Of a stretch of 64,000 nt of DNA, positions 55,029-62,877 are shown in pieces. Within the stretch, counting starts at the first letter, position 1, and the number at the start of each line of letters is the position of its first letter. The position numbers were made by a program, and so were the translations under genes. The notes beneath the pieces were generated by a model that worked only from the letters and a program-made list of their open reading frames with translations, did no database searches and had not been told where the DNA came from. Source of the stretch: Ignavibacteria bacterium (GTDB taxonomy: Bacteria > Bacteroidota > Ignavibacteria > Tepidaquicellales > Tepidaquicellaceae). The DNA lies in the NCBI GenBank assembly GCA_028714695.1, contig JAQTLX010000005.1, forward strand, positions 62,001 through 126,000. Reading direction: 5' to 3'.

Positions 55029-55838
55029 TTATTTTTTTAGTGTATCCGTCTTTACAGCGGAAGAATCCACCCAGATGTTTCCTTCGGGCGCCTTTGGATT
55101 CGCCGGTTTCGTGCCCTGCAGAGTAAGCACATAACTTGCTGCCTGCTGCATTTGTTTCGGATTCAACTGGCTCTGCCACGTTATCATTCCTTTCGAGGGA
55201 ACGCCGTATTTTATTGTTGTGAATATGTTTTTTATTCCGCCGCCGTGTATCCAGTTTTGGTCGGTCAGATTCGGTCCCACGCCGCCGCCGCCATCCGCTG
55301 CATGGCAGTTGACGCAGTTCGCGGCGAATATTTCTTTGCCCTTGTCGAGGTCCGTTTTGTCAGTCAGTGCAACGACATTGCTTTCATTTATCAGCGCGCC
55401 GGTTTTAATCAGTTCGTCTTTCTGCATCTGCGCGATTGTCATTTCCTGAAGATACTCGTCGTTTGAAGTATTCTGCTTGCCCGTTAAATGATAGTTAATC
55501 ATATATATTATCGCGAATGCAATCGTAAAATAAAACAGAAACTGAAACCATGCGGGAGCGGGATTGTCGAGTTCCTGAATGCCGTCATATTCATGGTCTA
55601 AAAGCATCGCGCCTTCGACTGTTGCCGCGGCGGTAATTTTTCTTACTTTCCTTTCGCCCGCTTCGAATATCATTATCGAGGCAAATAGAACCGCGAGAGT
55701 AAAGAGCAATGCTCCGAGTATAAGATATACATAAGTATCTGTCGGCGCTTCAGGCTTTGCTGTTTGCGCATAAAGGGAAGATGCCGTTACCGTCAGACTT
55801 ACAACGGTTAATATTCCTATAAAAACTTTTTTAATCAT
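55029..55838 (-). CDS. ccoP: cbb3-type cytochrome c oxidase subunit III, single-heme
   Basis: 269 residues. The N-terminal hydrophobic segment (MIKKVFIGILTVVSLTVTAS…YAQ) could be a signal peptide. One TM helix is followed by the CcoP-type N-terminal block YDGIQELDNPAPAWFQFLFY with a further TM helix. The soluble cytochrome domain is FAANCVNCHAADGGGGVGPNL (CxxCH), with an axial Met likely in PSKGMITWQSQL. Only one CxxCH is present, whereas classical CcoP has two hemes. It delivers electrons to CcoO/CcoN. It follows ccoQ by 11 nt. Confidence 0.88.
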   Translation of the reverse strand: MIKKVFIGILTVVSLTVTASSLYAQTAKPEAPTDTYVYLILGALLFTLAVLFASIMIFEAGERKVRKITAAATVEGAMLLDHEYDGIQELDNPAPAWFQFLFYFTIAFAIIYMINYHLTGKQNTSNDEYLQEMTIAQMQKDELIKTGALINESNVVALTDKTDLDKGKEIFAANCVNCHAADGGGGVGPNLTDQNWIHGGGIKNIFTTIKYGVPSKGMITWQSQLNPKQMQQAASYVLTLQGTKPANPKAPEGNIWVDSSAVKTDTLKK

Positions 55839-55849
55839 TTTGAAAATTT

Positions 55850-56008
55850 TTATTTTTCCAGAGGAAGATTATTATATTCTTCTAACTTTTTTTTATCGAT
55901 TCTGAATGTCCAGATAAGCATGATTATGAACGCTATAATAAATAACACCATAGCGCATATCGCGAAAATTCCGAGCCATTCAACCGATTCAAAGTATTTA
56001 CTGAACAT
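55850..56008 (-). CDS. ccoQ: CcoQ/FixQ-like small subunit
   Basis: 52 residues, easily missed because of its size. ATG 56008 lies 1 nt after the ccoNO stop; the stop TAA is at 55850-55852. The sequence MFSKYFESVEWLGIFAICAM starts it, with one TM helix (~12-34), then a basic/acidic tail TFRIDKKKLEEYNNLPLEK. Size, topology and position between ccoNO and ccoP identify it. CcoQ stabilises the cbb3 complex in proteobacteria. Confidence 0.85.
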   Translation of the reverse strand: MFSKYFESVEWLGIFAICAMVLFIIAFIIMLIWTFRIDKKKLEEYNNLPLEK

Positions 56009-56009
56009 A

Positions 56010-58169
56010 TTATTTTACCTGTTGTTGATTTTTAATATCAGTACCCATTCTTTGCAGATATGCAATAAGAGCGATTATTTCCTTGTCGCTTGTCACGTCA
56101 ACGCCCTGTTTTTGCAGGTCCTGAGCAATTAAGTCAGCCTGCTTCTGCAGGTCGGCGTTTGCAATTTTTTCGAATCCCGGTTCATAAGGAACACCGAGCG
56201 TTCTCATCGCGTTGATTTTCGATTCCGTTGTCGAAATATCCAGTGTCTGTTCTTTCAGCCACGAGAATCTCGGCATAAGCGAGCCCGGCGAAACCGTTGT
56301 CGGATCGTCCATGTGCAGGTAATGCCAGAGATTAGGATACTTCATGCCGATTCTCAGCAAATCAGGTCCGGTTCTCTTTGACCCCCATAGGAACGGATGG
56401 TCGTAAACATACTCGCCCGCTTTTGCATATTCGCCGTATCTTTCCGTTTCGGAACGGAACGGACGCACTAACTGCGAGTGGCACGAATTGCACGCTTCGC
56501 GTATGTATAAATCGCGTCCCTGCAATTCCAGGGGCGTGTACGGCTTGACGCTTGCTATAGTCGGTATATTCGATTTTATAAGATAAGTGGGAATTATTTC
56601 AATCAGACCGCCGATAAGAACCGCTATTGCAGCAAAGATAAGGAACTGCACGGGTCTTCTTTCAATGATTCTGTGTTTCTTCATAATAGAACCTTTAACA
56701 GGTTCGAATGTAACATTCTTTTCGAGCGCGGGCGCTTCTGCCGATTCGTCGCCTATGAAACTGCCCTGCTTAATTGTCTTTATAAGGTTATACAGCATCG
56801 CGAGAAATCCAGCGTAGTAGAACAATCCGCCCGTAATCCTGATCATGTGCATCGGTTTTATCTGAAGCAATGTTTCAAGAAAGTTCGGATACTGAAGAAC
56901 TCCTTCAGGCGTGAACTGCTTCCACATCAATGCCTGTGTAATTCCCGACCAGTACATCGGAATAGCGTAGAACAAGATTCCTACAAACCCAATCCAGAAA
57001 TGGAAATTCGCCATCTTCTTTGAATAGAGTTCCGTGTTGAATAACTTCGGAATCAGCCAGTACAAAATTCCGAAAGTTAAAAATCCGTTCCAGCCAAGCG
57101 CGCCGATATGCACGTGCGCTATAATCCAGTCCGTAAAGTGCGCAATAGCGTTCACATTTTTCAGCGAAAGCGTAGGACCTTCAAATGTTGCCATACCGTA
57201 GGCGGTAACTGCGACAACCATAAATTTTAAAATCACATTATCTCTGACCTTATCCCATGCGCCTCTTAATGTAAGAAGTCCGTTTATCATGCCTCCCCAC
57301 GAAGGAGCAATCAGCATAATCGAAAACACCGTGCCGAGCGACTGCGCCCAGTCGGGCAGCGCACTGTATAACAAATGGTGCGGACCCGCCCAGATGTATA
57401 TAAATATAAGCGTCCAGAAATGGATAATTGAAAGTTTATAAGAATAAACGGGTCTTTCCGCCGCTTTAGGCAGGAAGTAATACATCAAACCGAGATACGG
57501 AGTCGTAAGGAAAAATGCAACCGCGTTGTGTCCGTACCACCACTGAACAAGCGCGTCCTGAACACCCGCGTACAAAGAATAACTCTTCGTAAGGCTGATT
57601 GGAAGTTCAAGAGAATTAAAAATATGCAGAACGGCAACCGTTATAACGGTGGCGATATAAAACCATATCGCGACGTACATGTGCCTTTCGCGTCTTTTAA
57701 TAATTGTTCCGAAGAAATTAATCGCGAACACCACCCATATCAAAGCAATAAGAATATCAATGGGCCATTCAAGTTCTGCGTATTCCTTGCTTGTCGTAAT
57801 TCCGAGAGGAAGCGTAACGGCAGCGAGAACAATGATTAACTGCCACCCCCAGAAATGTATTTTCGACAGCAGGTCGCTGAACATGCGCGCCTTGCAAAGG
57901 CGCTGGAGAGAATAATACATTCCCATGAAAATTGCGTTTCCGACAAACGCGAATATTACGGCGTTCGTATGAAGGGGTCTTATTCTTCCGAAAGTAGTGT
58001 ACTGCAGATTGAAATTCAGGCTCGGGATTATAATTTGCGAAGCAATCAAAATACCCACGAGCATTCCCACAGCACCCCATAGCATTACAGCATAGGCAAA
58101 ATTCCTGACAATAGTATTGTCATAGTTGAATTTTTCCAGCGATGTGTTAGAAGATGTTAGGTCAGACAT
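56010..58169 (-). CDS. ccoNO: Fused cbb3 cytochrome c oxidase subunits I and II (CcoN-CcoO)
   Basis: 719 residues. Residues ~1-480 are CcoN, the catalytic heme-copper subunit with about 12 TM helices. Heme/CuB histidines are visible in RPLHTNAVIFAFVGN, QWWYGHNAVAFFLT, GPHHLL and IIAHVHIGALGWNG. Residues ~500-719 are CcoO: one TM helix, then YIREACNSCHSQLVRPF (CxxCH heme c), YGEYAKAGEYVYDHPFLWGSKRTGPDL, and PGSLMPRFSWL with the axial Met. In proteobacteria these are two genes; the fusion is common in Bacteroidota-like lineages. It heads the ccoNO-ccoQ-ccoP unit. It reduces O2 to water at high affinity and pumps protons. Confidence 0.95.
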   Translation of the reverse strand: MSDLTSSNTSLEKFNYDNTIVRNFAYAVMLWGAVGMLVGILIASQIIIPSLNFNLQYTTFGRIRPLHTNAVIFAFVGNAIFMGMYYSLQRLCKARMFSDLLSKIHFWGWQLIIVLAAVTLPLGITTSKEYAELEWPIDILIALIWVVFAINFFGTIIKRRERHMYVAIWFYIATVITVAVLHIFNSLELPISLTKSYSLYAGVQDALVQWWYGHNAVAFFLTTPYLGLMYYFLPKAAERPVYSYKLSIIHFWTLIFIYIWAGPHHLLYSALPDWAQSLGTVFSIMLIAPSWGGMINGLLTLRGAWDKVRDNVILKFMVVAVTAYGMATFEGPTLSLKNVNAIAHFTDWIIAHVHIGALGWNGFLTFGILYWLIPKLFNTELYSKKMANFHFWIGFVGILFYAIPMYWSGITQALMWKQFTPEGVLQYPNFLETLLQIKPMHMIRITGGLFYYAGFLAMLYNLIKTIKQGSFIGDESAEAPALEKNVTFEPVKGSIMKKHRIIERRPVQFLIFAAIAVLIGGLIEIIPTYLIKSNIPTIASVKPYTPLELQGRDLYIREACNSCHSQLVRPFRSETERYGEYAKAGEYVYDHPFLWGSKRTGPDLLRIGMKYPNLWHYLHMDDPTTVSPGSLMPRFSWLKEQTLDISTTESKINAMRTLGVPYEPGFEKIANADLQKQADLIAQDLQKQGVDVTSDKEIIALIAYLQRMGTDIKNQQQVK

Positions 58170-58469
58170 AGTTAATGATTTTCGATACTAGTTTGATTTA
58201 TTTTAATAAATTTAATTATTTTTTTAAGATATAAAACGAAATTAAAAAATGTAATTCTAAAAGGATATAAAGGTCTGAAAATAATAATATTATCTTCAGA
58301 ATATTTTCCTTCAAAGAACTGTTAAAGACTATCACTCCTCAATAATAGGTTATGACTGTATAACATAAACGGCTGCAAAAACATTCACTTTTATATAAAA
58401 ATTTTATATATATATCGTTTATCACTTTAAATTATGTCGAATTTATGCATTTTTGCATATACCTAATTT
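58170..58469. promoter_or_regulatory. Divergent intergenic region between ccoNO and lhgO
   Basis: 300 bp of very AT-rich DNA that must hold the promoters of both genes. On the minus strand a CTTTG (near 58310) is followed after ~19 nt by TAATATTA, a weak match to the Bacteroidota -33/-7 pattern. I see no FNR box (TTGAT-N4-ATCAA), although ccoNO operons are often FNR-controlled elsewhere. Confidence 0.3.
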
Positions 58470-59666
58470 ATGAAAAAAACATACGATATTATTGCTGCAG
58501 GAGCAGGAATTGTCGGTCTTAGTTCCGCTCTGAAACTTCTCGAAAAAAATCCGAAATTAAAATTATTGCTTCTCGACAAAGAAAGCGGAGTTTCCCGGCA
58601 TCAGACGGGCAATAACAGCGGCGTTATTCACTCCGGAATATATTACAAACCAGGAAGCCTTAAAGCAGTCAACTGCACACGCGGATATAAAATGCTTCTC
58701 GATTTTTGCGATAAAAATGAAATCAAATACGACATCTGCGGAAAAATAATAACCGCTGTTTCGGAAGATGAAATCCCCGCCATGCATAATCTTTACGAGC
58801 GCGGAATAGCGAACGGACTTGAAGGATTAAAAATAATAAACAAAGATGAACTGAAAGAATACGAACCGCATGTAAAAGGCGTTAAGGGAATACATGTTCC
58901 GCAGACTGGCATCATCGATTATAAAATAGTTTCGGAAAAAATAAAAAACATTCTTCTTGAAAAAGGAGCGAAGATAATTTTCGAAGAAAGACTTGTGTCC
59001 ATAAACGAAAAAACAGATACGGTTGAGATTGTAACCAACAAAGGATATTACGAAACCAAAATTCTGCTGACATGCTGCGGACTGCAGTCCGACAGGGTCG
59101 CGGCGCTCAACAATGACAATCTGAACATCCGCATCATACCTTTCCGCGGAGAATATTTTAAGATTAAGAAAGAGAAAAGTTATCTGGTTAAAAATCTTAT
59201 TTACCCTGTCCCCGACCCGCTGTTTCCTTTCCTTGGAGTTCATTACACAAGAAAGATGAACGGAGAAATAGAAGCGGGACCGAACGCCGTATTCGGATTC
59301 GGAAGAGAATGCTACGGAAAATTCGACATGAACGTAAAAGATATTTTCGACAGCATCACATGGAAGGGTTTTATTACAGTCGCGGGTAAATTCTGGAAAA
59401 CAGGAATGATGGAATTTTACCGTTCGTTTTCAAAGCCGGCATTCACGCGCGCTTTGCAGAGGCTGACTCCGGAAATTTCCGAAAACGACCTTGAACCCGG
59501 CGGCGCAGGAATACGCGCGCAGGCATGCGATAAGGACGGAAAACTCGTTGATGATTTTCTGTTTATAGAAAACAAGAGAGTTCTGCATGTATGCAATGCG
59601 CCTTCGCCCGCGGCGACATCGTGTTTTTCAATTGGCGAAACAATTTCGGAGAAACTTCTGAAATAA
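58470..59666 (+). CDS. lhgO: L-2-hydroxyglutarate oxidase
   Basis: 398 residues, FAD-dependent DAO superfamily. The dinucleotide fold is YDIIAAGAGIVGLSSALKLL. SRHQTGNNSGVIHSGIYYKPGS and KAVNCTRGYKMLLDFC are the LhgO/L2HGDH signatures, and GIRAQACDKDGKLVDDF near the C-terminus is strongly conserved in this enzyme. It oxidises L-2-hydroxyglutarate to 2-oxoglutarate and passes electrons to quinone or oxygen, a metabolite-repair role. It is a monocistronic gene; downstream begins a repeat region. Confidence 0.92.
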   Translation: MKKTYDIIAAGAGIVGLSSALKLLEKNPKLKLLLLDKESGVSRHQTGNNSGVIHSGIYYKPGSLKAVNCTRGYKMLLDFCDKNEIKYDICGKIITAVSEDEIPAMHNLYERGIANGLEGLKIINKDELKEYEPHVKGVKGIHVPQTGIIDYKIVSEKIKNILLEKGAKIIFEERLVSINEKTDTVEIVTNKGYYETKILLTCCGLQSDRVAALNNDNLNIRIIPFRGEYFKIKKEKSYLVKNLIYPVPDPLFPFLGVHYTRKMNGEIEAGPNAVFGFGRECYGKFDMNVKDIFDSITWKGFITVAGKFWKTGMMEFYRSFSKPAFTRALQRLTPEISENDLEPGGAGIRAQACDKDGKLVDDFLFIENKRVLHVCNAPSPAATSCFSIGETISEKLLK

Positions 59667-59730
59667 ATTTTACGCGGAAATTGTTTGCACACGGAAAGAA
59701 CGGAGGTAACAGATTATAACTGATAATTGA

Positions 59731-60822
59731 TTTTCGGCTAAAGACGGATTTTTTTGTTTCTTATTCCCCCGCCTGAAGGCGGGGGCTATTAAAAAAACAA
59801 AAATTTACTTCAAACCAAAAATTCGTTACATAACGAGAATTCACATCAAACCAAATATCCGTTACATACGTGAATTCATATCATACGTGAATTTATATTA
59901 ATAGAGAAATTTGCGTTGACAAATAATTCGCAAAAGCGATTTAATATATTTTTTAAAAAATGGATCATTATCGCTCATTTTATTTTCATGATATTGCGAT
60001 TTCGGATTGTAATGGAAGAAAAGAAATTTTACCGCGAAGGACGCTAAGGACGCAAAGAATTTTTTATATCAAGAGCAAATCATGTTTCTCGTTCTTGGGT
60101 TCTTTTGTTCCTGTGTTCTTGCGTGTGAACGCAATCATTTAAACTAATTAATTTCACATACAGGCTTCGTTCACCATAGAGAGGCTTAGATTCACCACAA
60201 AAAGCCTGCTGCTTGTACGTCAGGAGTAACTCCTGACGCCACTAATAAATAATTCGCAAAAGTGACTTAATATATTTTTCCAAAAATGGATCATTATCGC
60301 TCATTTTATTTTCATGATATTGCGATTTCGGATTGTAATGGAAGAAAAGAAATTTTACCGCGAAGGACGCTAAGGACGCAAAGAATTTTTTATATCAAGA
60401 GCAAATCATGTTTCTCGTTCTTGGGTTCTTTTGTTCTTGGGTTCTTTTGTTCCTGTGTTCTTGCGTGTGAACGCAATCATTTAAACTAATTAATTTCACA
60501 TACAGGTTTCGTTCACCATAGAGAGGTTTAGATTCACCACAAAAAGCCTGCTGCTTGTACGTCAGGAGTAACTCCTGACGCCACTAATAAATAATTCGCA
60601 AAAGTGACTTAATATATTTTTTAAATAATGGATCATTATCGCTCATTTTATTTTCATGATATAGCGATTTCGGATTGTAATGGAAGAAAAGAAATTTTAC
60701 CGCGAAGTCCGCTAAGGACGCAAAGAATTTTTAGAAAGAGCCGATTTGAGAAAATTTTTTCAATAGCCCCGCCTTGAGGCGGAAGTAACAAATTGCAATA
60801 ATATTGGCTTTAGCCGAATATT
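59731..60822. repeat. Inverted-repeat-bounded element, ~1.1 kb
   Basis: Left arm (59731-59797): TTCGGCTAAAG, then a perfect hairpin CCCCCGCCT-GA-AGGCGGGGG (59766-59785) and CTATTAAAAAAA. Right arm (60755-60822) carries the same parts in inverted order: TTTTTTCAATAG, hairpin CCGCCT-TG-AGGCGG (60769-60782) and CTTTAGCCGAA. The enclosed DNA holds the three direct repeats and no gene. Confidence 0.65.
59921..60733. repeat. Three tandem direct repeats (326, 342 and ~145 bp)
   Basis: Copies start at 59921, 60247 and 60589 (each beginning AAATAATTCGCAAAAG) and are near-identical. Copy 2 is 16 bp longer through a local duplication of TTGTTCTTGGGTTCTT; copy 3 stops near 60733. Each full copy ends with a perfect hairpin CGTCAGGAG-TAA-CTCCTGACG (60218-60238 and 60560-60580) and includes the dispersed motif CGCGAAGGACGCTAAGGACG. 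Confidence 0.92.
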
Positions 60823-60844
60823 TTAAAAAAAGCGATATCAAGAC

Positions 60845-61039
60845 AAATGATACCGGAGGTATCAAAATGATACCTTTTTGGTGTCATTTTTCTGAGTCGT
60901 TATTGAAAAAACAATCGTTTATGTCAAAGAACTATTGAATTTTACAAAAAGGTATCATTCAGGTATCATTTCGGCGGTAAAGTATTGATATTTTCGTAGT
61001 TTAAAAATGATACCCCAGGTATCATTTTAGGTATCATTT
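60845..61039. repeat. Cluster of GGTATCATT / AATGATACC nonamers
   Basis: Seven exact nonamers occur in 195 bp: AATGATACC starting at about 60846, 60866 and 61006; GGTATCATT at 60951, 60962, 61018 and 61030. Variants lie at 60858 (GGTATCAAA) and 60880 (GGTGTCATT). Two pairs are arranged as GATACC-N3-GGTATC palindromes (60849-60863, 61009-61023). Confidence 0.85.
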
Positions 61040-61277
61040 CCACATCATAGGTAAAAACTTTACAGTTTATAATTTCAGTGTTATATAATTTTGAAAATTT
61101 CATTCAGGATCCGGATATGGAATATTATTTAAATACAAAGATAATAAATAATTGTATTTGTGATTCAATAAATGACCACGGGCGTATTTAATATATTGTT
61201 TAGACCGGACTTATGAGTCAGTAATTTATAATGGGAGCGGTAAAATTCGGGAATATATAAGGAATAATGTCCTTTTG

Positions 61278-61313
61278 CGGAGCGTGCTTTTTCCCGCACT
61301 CCGAAAAGCGGGA
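61278..61313. other. Overlapping, mutually exclusive hairpins
   Basis: CGGAG-cg-TGC (61278-61287) can pair with GCACTCCG (61296-61303). TCCCGC (61292-61297) can instead pair with GCGGGA (61308-61313). The two stems share bases 61296-61297. No T run follows, so this is not an evident terminator. Confidence 0.4.
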
Positions 61314-61406
61314 TTACCATAATAATCAAATATCAAAAATAATAAATCAAATATAAATATTAAAAATAAAAAATACAAAACCTTCTTATTATTATAGATA
61401 CAACAT

Positions 61407-61460
61407 CTACATCTACACCTACACCTACACCTACACCTATGACTATGACTATGACTATGA
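61407..61460. repeat. Hexanucleotide microsatellite (CTACAC/CTATGA)
   Basis: Nine contiguous 6-bp units: one CTACAT, four CTACAC, four CTATGA. It lies in non-coding DNA and is likely to vary in copy number. Confidence 0.95.
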
Positions 61461-61758
61461 CTTCAACAAACAGGCAATAAAAAATCAAAATTAGAAAATG
61501 AAATATTTAATATTAAAATTTTAATATTATATAAAGTTAGATTTTATAAAGCGGCCATCGAGATGTCAAACTTATGGGGTTCAATGCTTAAAGAAGATTG
61601 CCGGTTAATTTAGATGCCACATCCCTGCATCTGCCCCCTGCATACAGGTCCGGAATTCGAAGAGGGATAACAATTTCTTTCAATCAGAAACTTTTTTTAT
61701 TTGTGTGCTGTTGTATAAAAAAAGTATTTAGAGATTATTTTTATTTCCGCAGAAAACA

Positions 61759-61868
61759 CACCGCTAAAGAGGGAAACTGCAAGGAAAAAACTGCCGCATA
61801 AGAATATAAAGGAGATATTCTTTTGCCGCACCGCTTAAGAGGAAAGCCGTTGGGGGGCGGATTTTTTT
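61759..61868 (+). promoter_or_regulatory. Structured leader upstream of the diheme cytochrome gene
   Basis: Two near-copies of CACCGCT[AT]AAGAGG(G)AAA lie at 61759-61776 and 61829-61845. Between them is a perfect 8-bp hairpin AAGAATAT/ATATTCTT (61800-61822) whose loop is AAAGGAG, a hidden Shine-Dalgarno-like sequence. After the second copy, CCGC (61826-61829) can pair with GCGG (61857-61860) just before seven T (61862-61868), resembling a terminator 21 nt upstream of the gene. Attenuation is an inference. Confidence 0.35.
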
Positions 61869-61889
61869 CAATCAATTAAAAAGGAGAAC

Positions 61890-62873
61890 ATGAAAAAACT
61901 ATTCAAAGTCCTGATGTATTCCGCATTGGGAGTAATTACTATTGTCGTAATTTTCTTTATTTATTTTAATTCCACATTTCCAAAATCGAACAAGCCTGCC
62001 GAAATCAAGATTGATGCAACACCTGAAAGGCTTGCACGCGGGGAGTATCTTGTCAATCACGTTGCTATATGCGTTGACTGCCATTCAGCAAGAGACTATT
62101 CAAAATTCAGCGGACCTATAATAAAAGGCAGCGAAGGAAAAGGCGGAGAAGTTTTCAACAAAGAAAATATCGGACTTCCGGGAAGCGTTTTCGCGAGCAA
62201 CATAACACCGTCGGGGATAGGCGGCTGGACTGACGGAGAACTTATAAGAGCAATAACGTGCGGAGTAAACAAAAAGGGAGAAGCGTTATTTCCTTTAATG
62301 CCGTACATGAGTTACAACGGATTGACACAAGAAGATTTGTTTTCAATCGTTGCTTACATACGCACGCTTAAACCAATAGAGAATAAGGTGCCCGGCAAGA
62401 GTCTCGATTTTCCGTTGAACATAATCGTTAAAACAATTCCGCTCGAAAATTTCAGCATGGAGAATCAGGTCAACAAAAGCAATTCTATCGAGTACGGTAA
62501 ATATCTCGTACAGGCTGCCGCATGTTTCGATTGTCACACGCCTCAGGATAAAGGCAAGCCGATTGCGGAGAAATATTTTGCAGGCGGAATGGAGTTTTAC
62601 CTGCCCGGCGGAACTATACGCAGCGCAAATATCACTCCCGATGTTTCAAGCGGGATAGGCACATGGACAAAAGAGCAGTTCATACAGAAATTTAAATCGT
62701 TTGATTCCGATTCGGCGAAAAATGTAAGCGTAGGCGAAAAATCTTTTAACACAATTATGCCGTGGACCACTTATGCCGGCATGACAAAAGAAGATCTCGG
62801 CAATATGTATGATTATCTCAGAACATTGAAACCGGTTACGAATATAGTAAATAAATTCTCGCGGAAAGAATAA
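61890..62873 (+). CDS. Membrane-anchored diheme cytochrome c
   Basis: 327 residues with one N-terminal TM helix (LFKVLMYSALGVITIVVIFFIYF) that anchors it at the periplasmic face. Two c-type heme sites are present: C61-VD-CH65 in NHVAICVDCHSARDY and C212-FD-CH216 in AAACFDCHTPQDK. Two similar cytochrome domains are evident (FASNITPSGIGGWTDGELI…ITCGVNKKGEALFPLMPYMSY and SANITPDVSSGIGTWTKEQFI…IMPWTTYAGM), each with a Met in a PxM ligand region. It resembles alcohol/aldehyde-dehydrogenase-type cytochrome subunits. The electron donor is not evident in the window. RBS AAAAAGGAG lies 5 nt before ATG. Confidence 0.9.
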   Translation: MKKLFKVLMYSALGVITIVVIFFIYFNSTFPKSNKPAEIKIDATPERLARGEYLVNHVAICVDCHSARDYSKFSGPIIKGSEGKGGEVFNKENIGLPGSVFASNITPSGIGGWTDGELIRAITCGVNKKGEALFPLMPYMSYNGLTQEDLFSIVAYIRTLKPIENKVPGKSLDFPLNIIVKTIPLENFSMENQVNKSNSIEYGKYLVQAAACFDCHTPQDKGKPIAEKYFAGGMEFYLPGGTIRSANITPDVSSGIGTWTKEQFIQKFKSFDSDSAKNVSVGEKSFNTIMPWTTYAGMTKEDLGNMYDYLRTLKPVTNIVNKFSRKE

Positions 62874-62877
62874 TCGC

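Larger units (their letters stand above)
59667..61889. other. 2.2 kb non-coding repeat region
   Basis: Between lhgO and the diheme cytochrome gene no protein gene is supported; the short frames at 59960-60142, 60286-60489 and 61598-61801 fall in repeats or lack family features. In order it contains an inverted-repeat arm, a partly repeated 40-nt segment (59811-59890, CAAACCAAA-x-ATxCGTTACATA), three direct repeats, the opposite arm, a cluster of GGTATCATT motifs, overlapping hairpins, a hexanucleotide array and a structured leader. Confidence 0.8.

Noticed and set aside
59766-59785. Terminator for lhgO at the CCCCCGCCT/AGGCGGGGG hairpin
   Set aside because: No T run follows on either strand, and a second inverted copy at 60769 shows it is part of a repeat family.
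59960-60489. Duplicated small ORFs (60 and 67 codons starting MDHYRSFYFHD)
   Set aside because: They lie inside the direct repeats, include the dispersed non-coding motif CGCGAAGGACGCTAAGG, have no RBS, and differ only because of the 16-bp local duplication.
61598-61801. 67-codon ORF before the diheme cytochrome gene
   Set aside because: No RBS, no family features, and it runs into the structured leader; better explained as chance.
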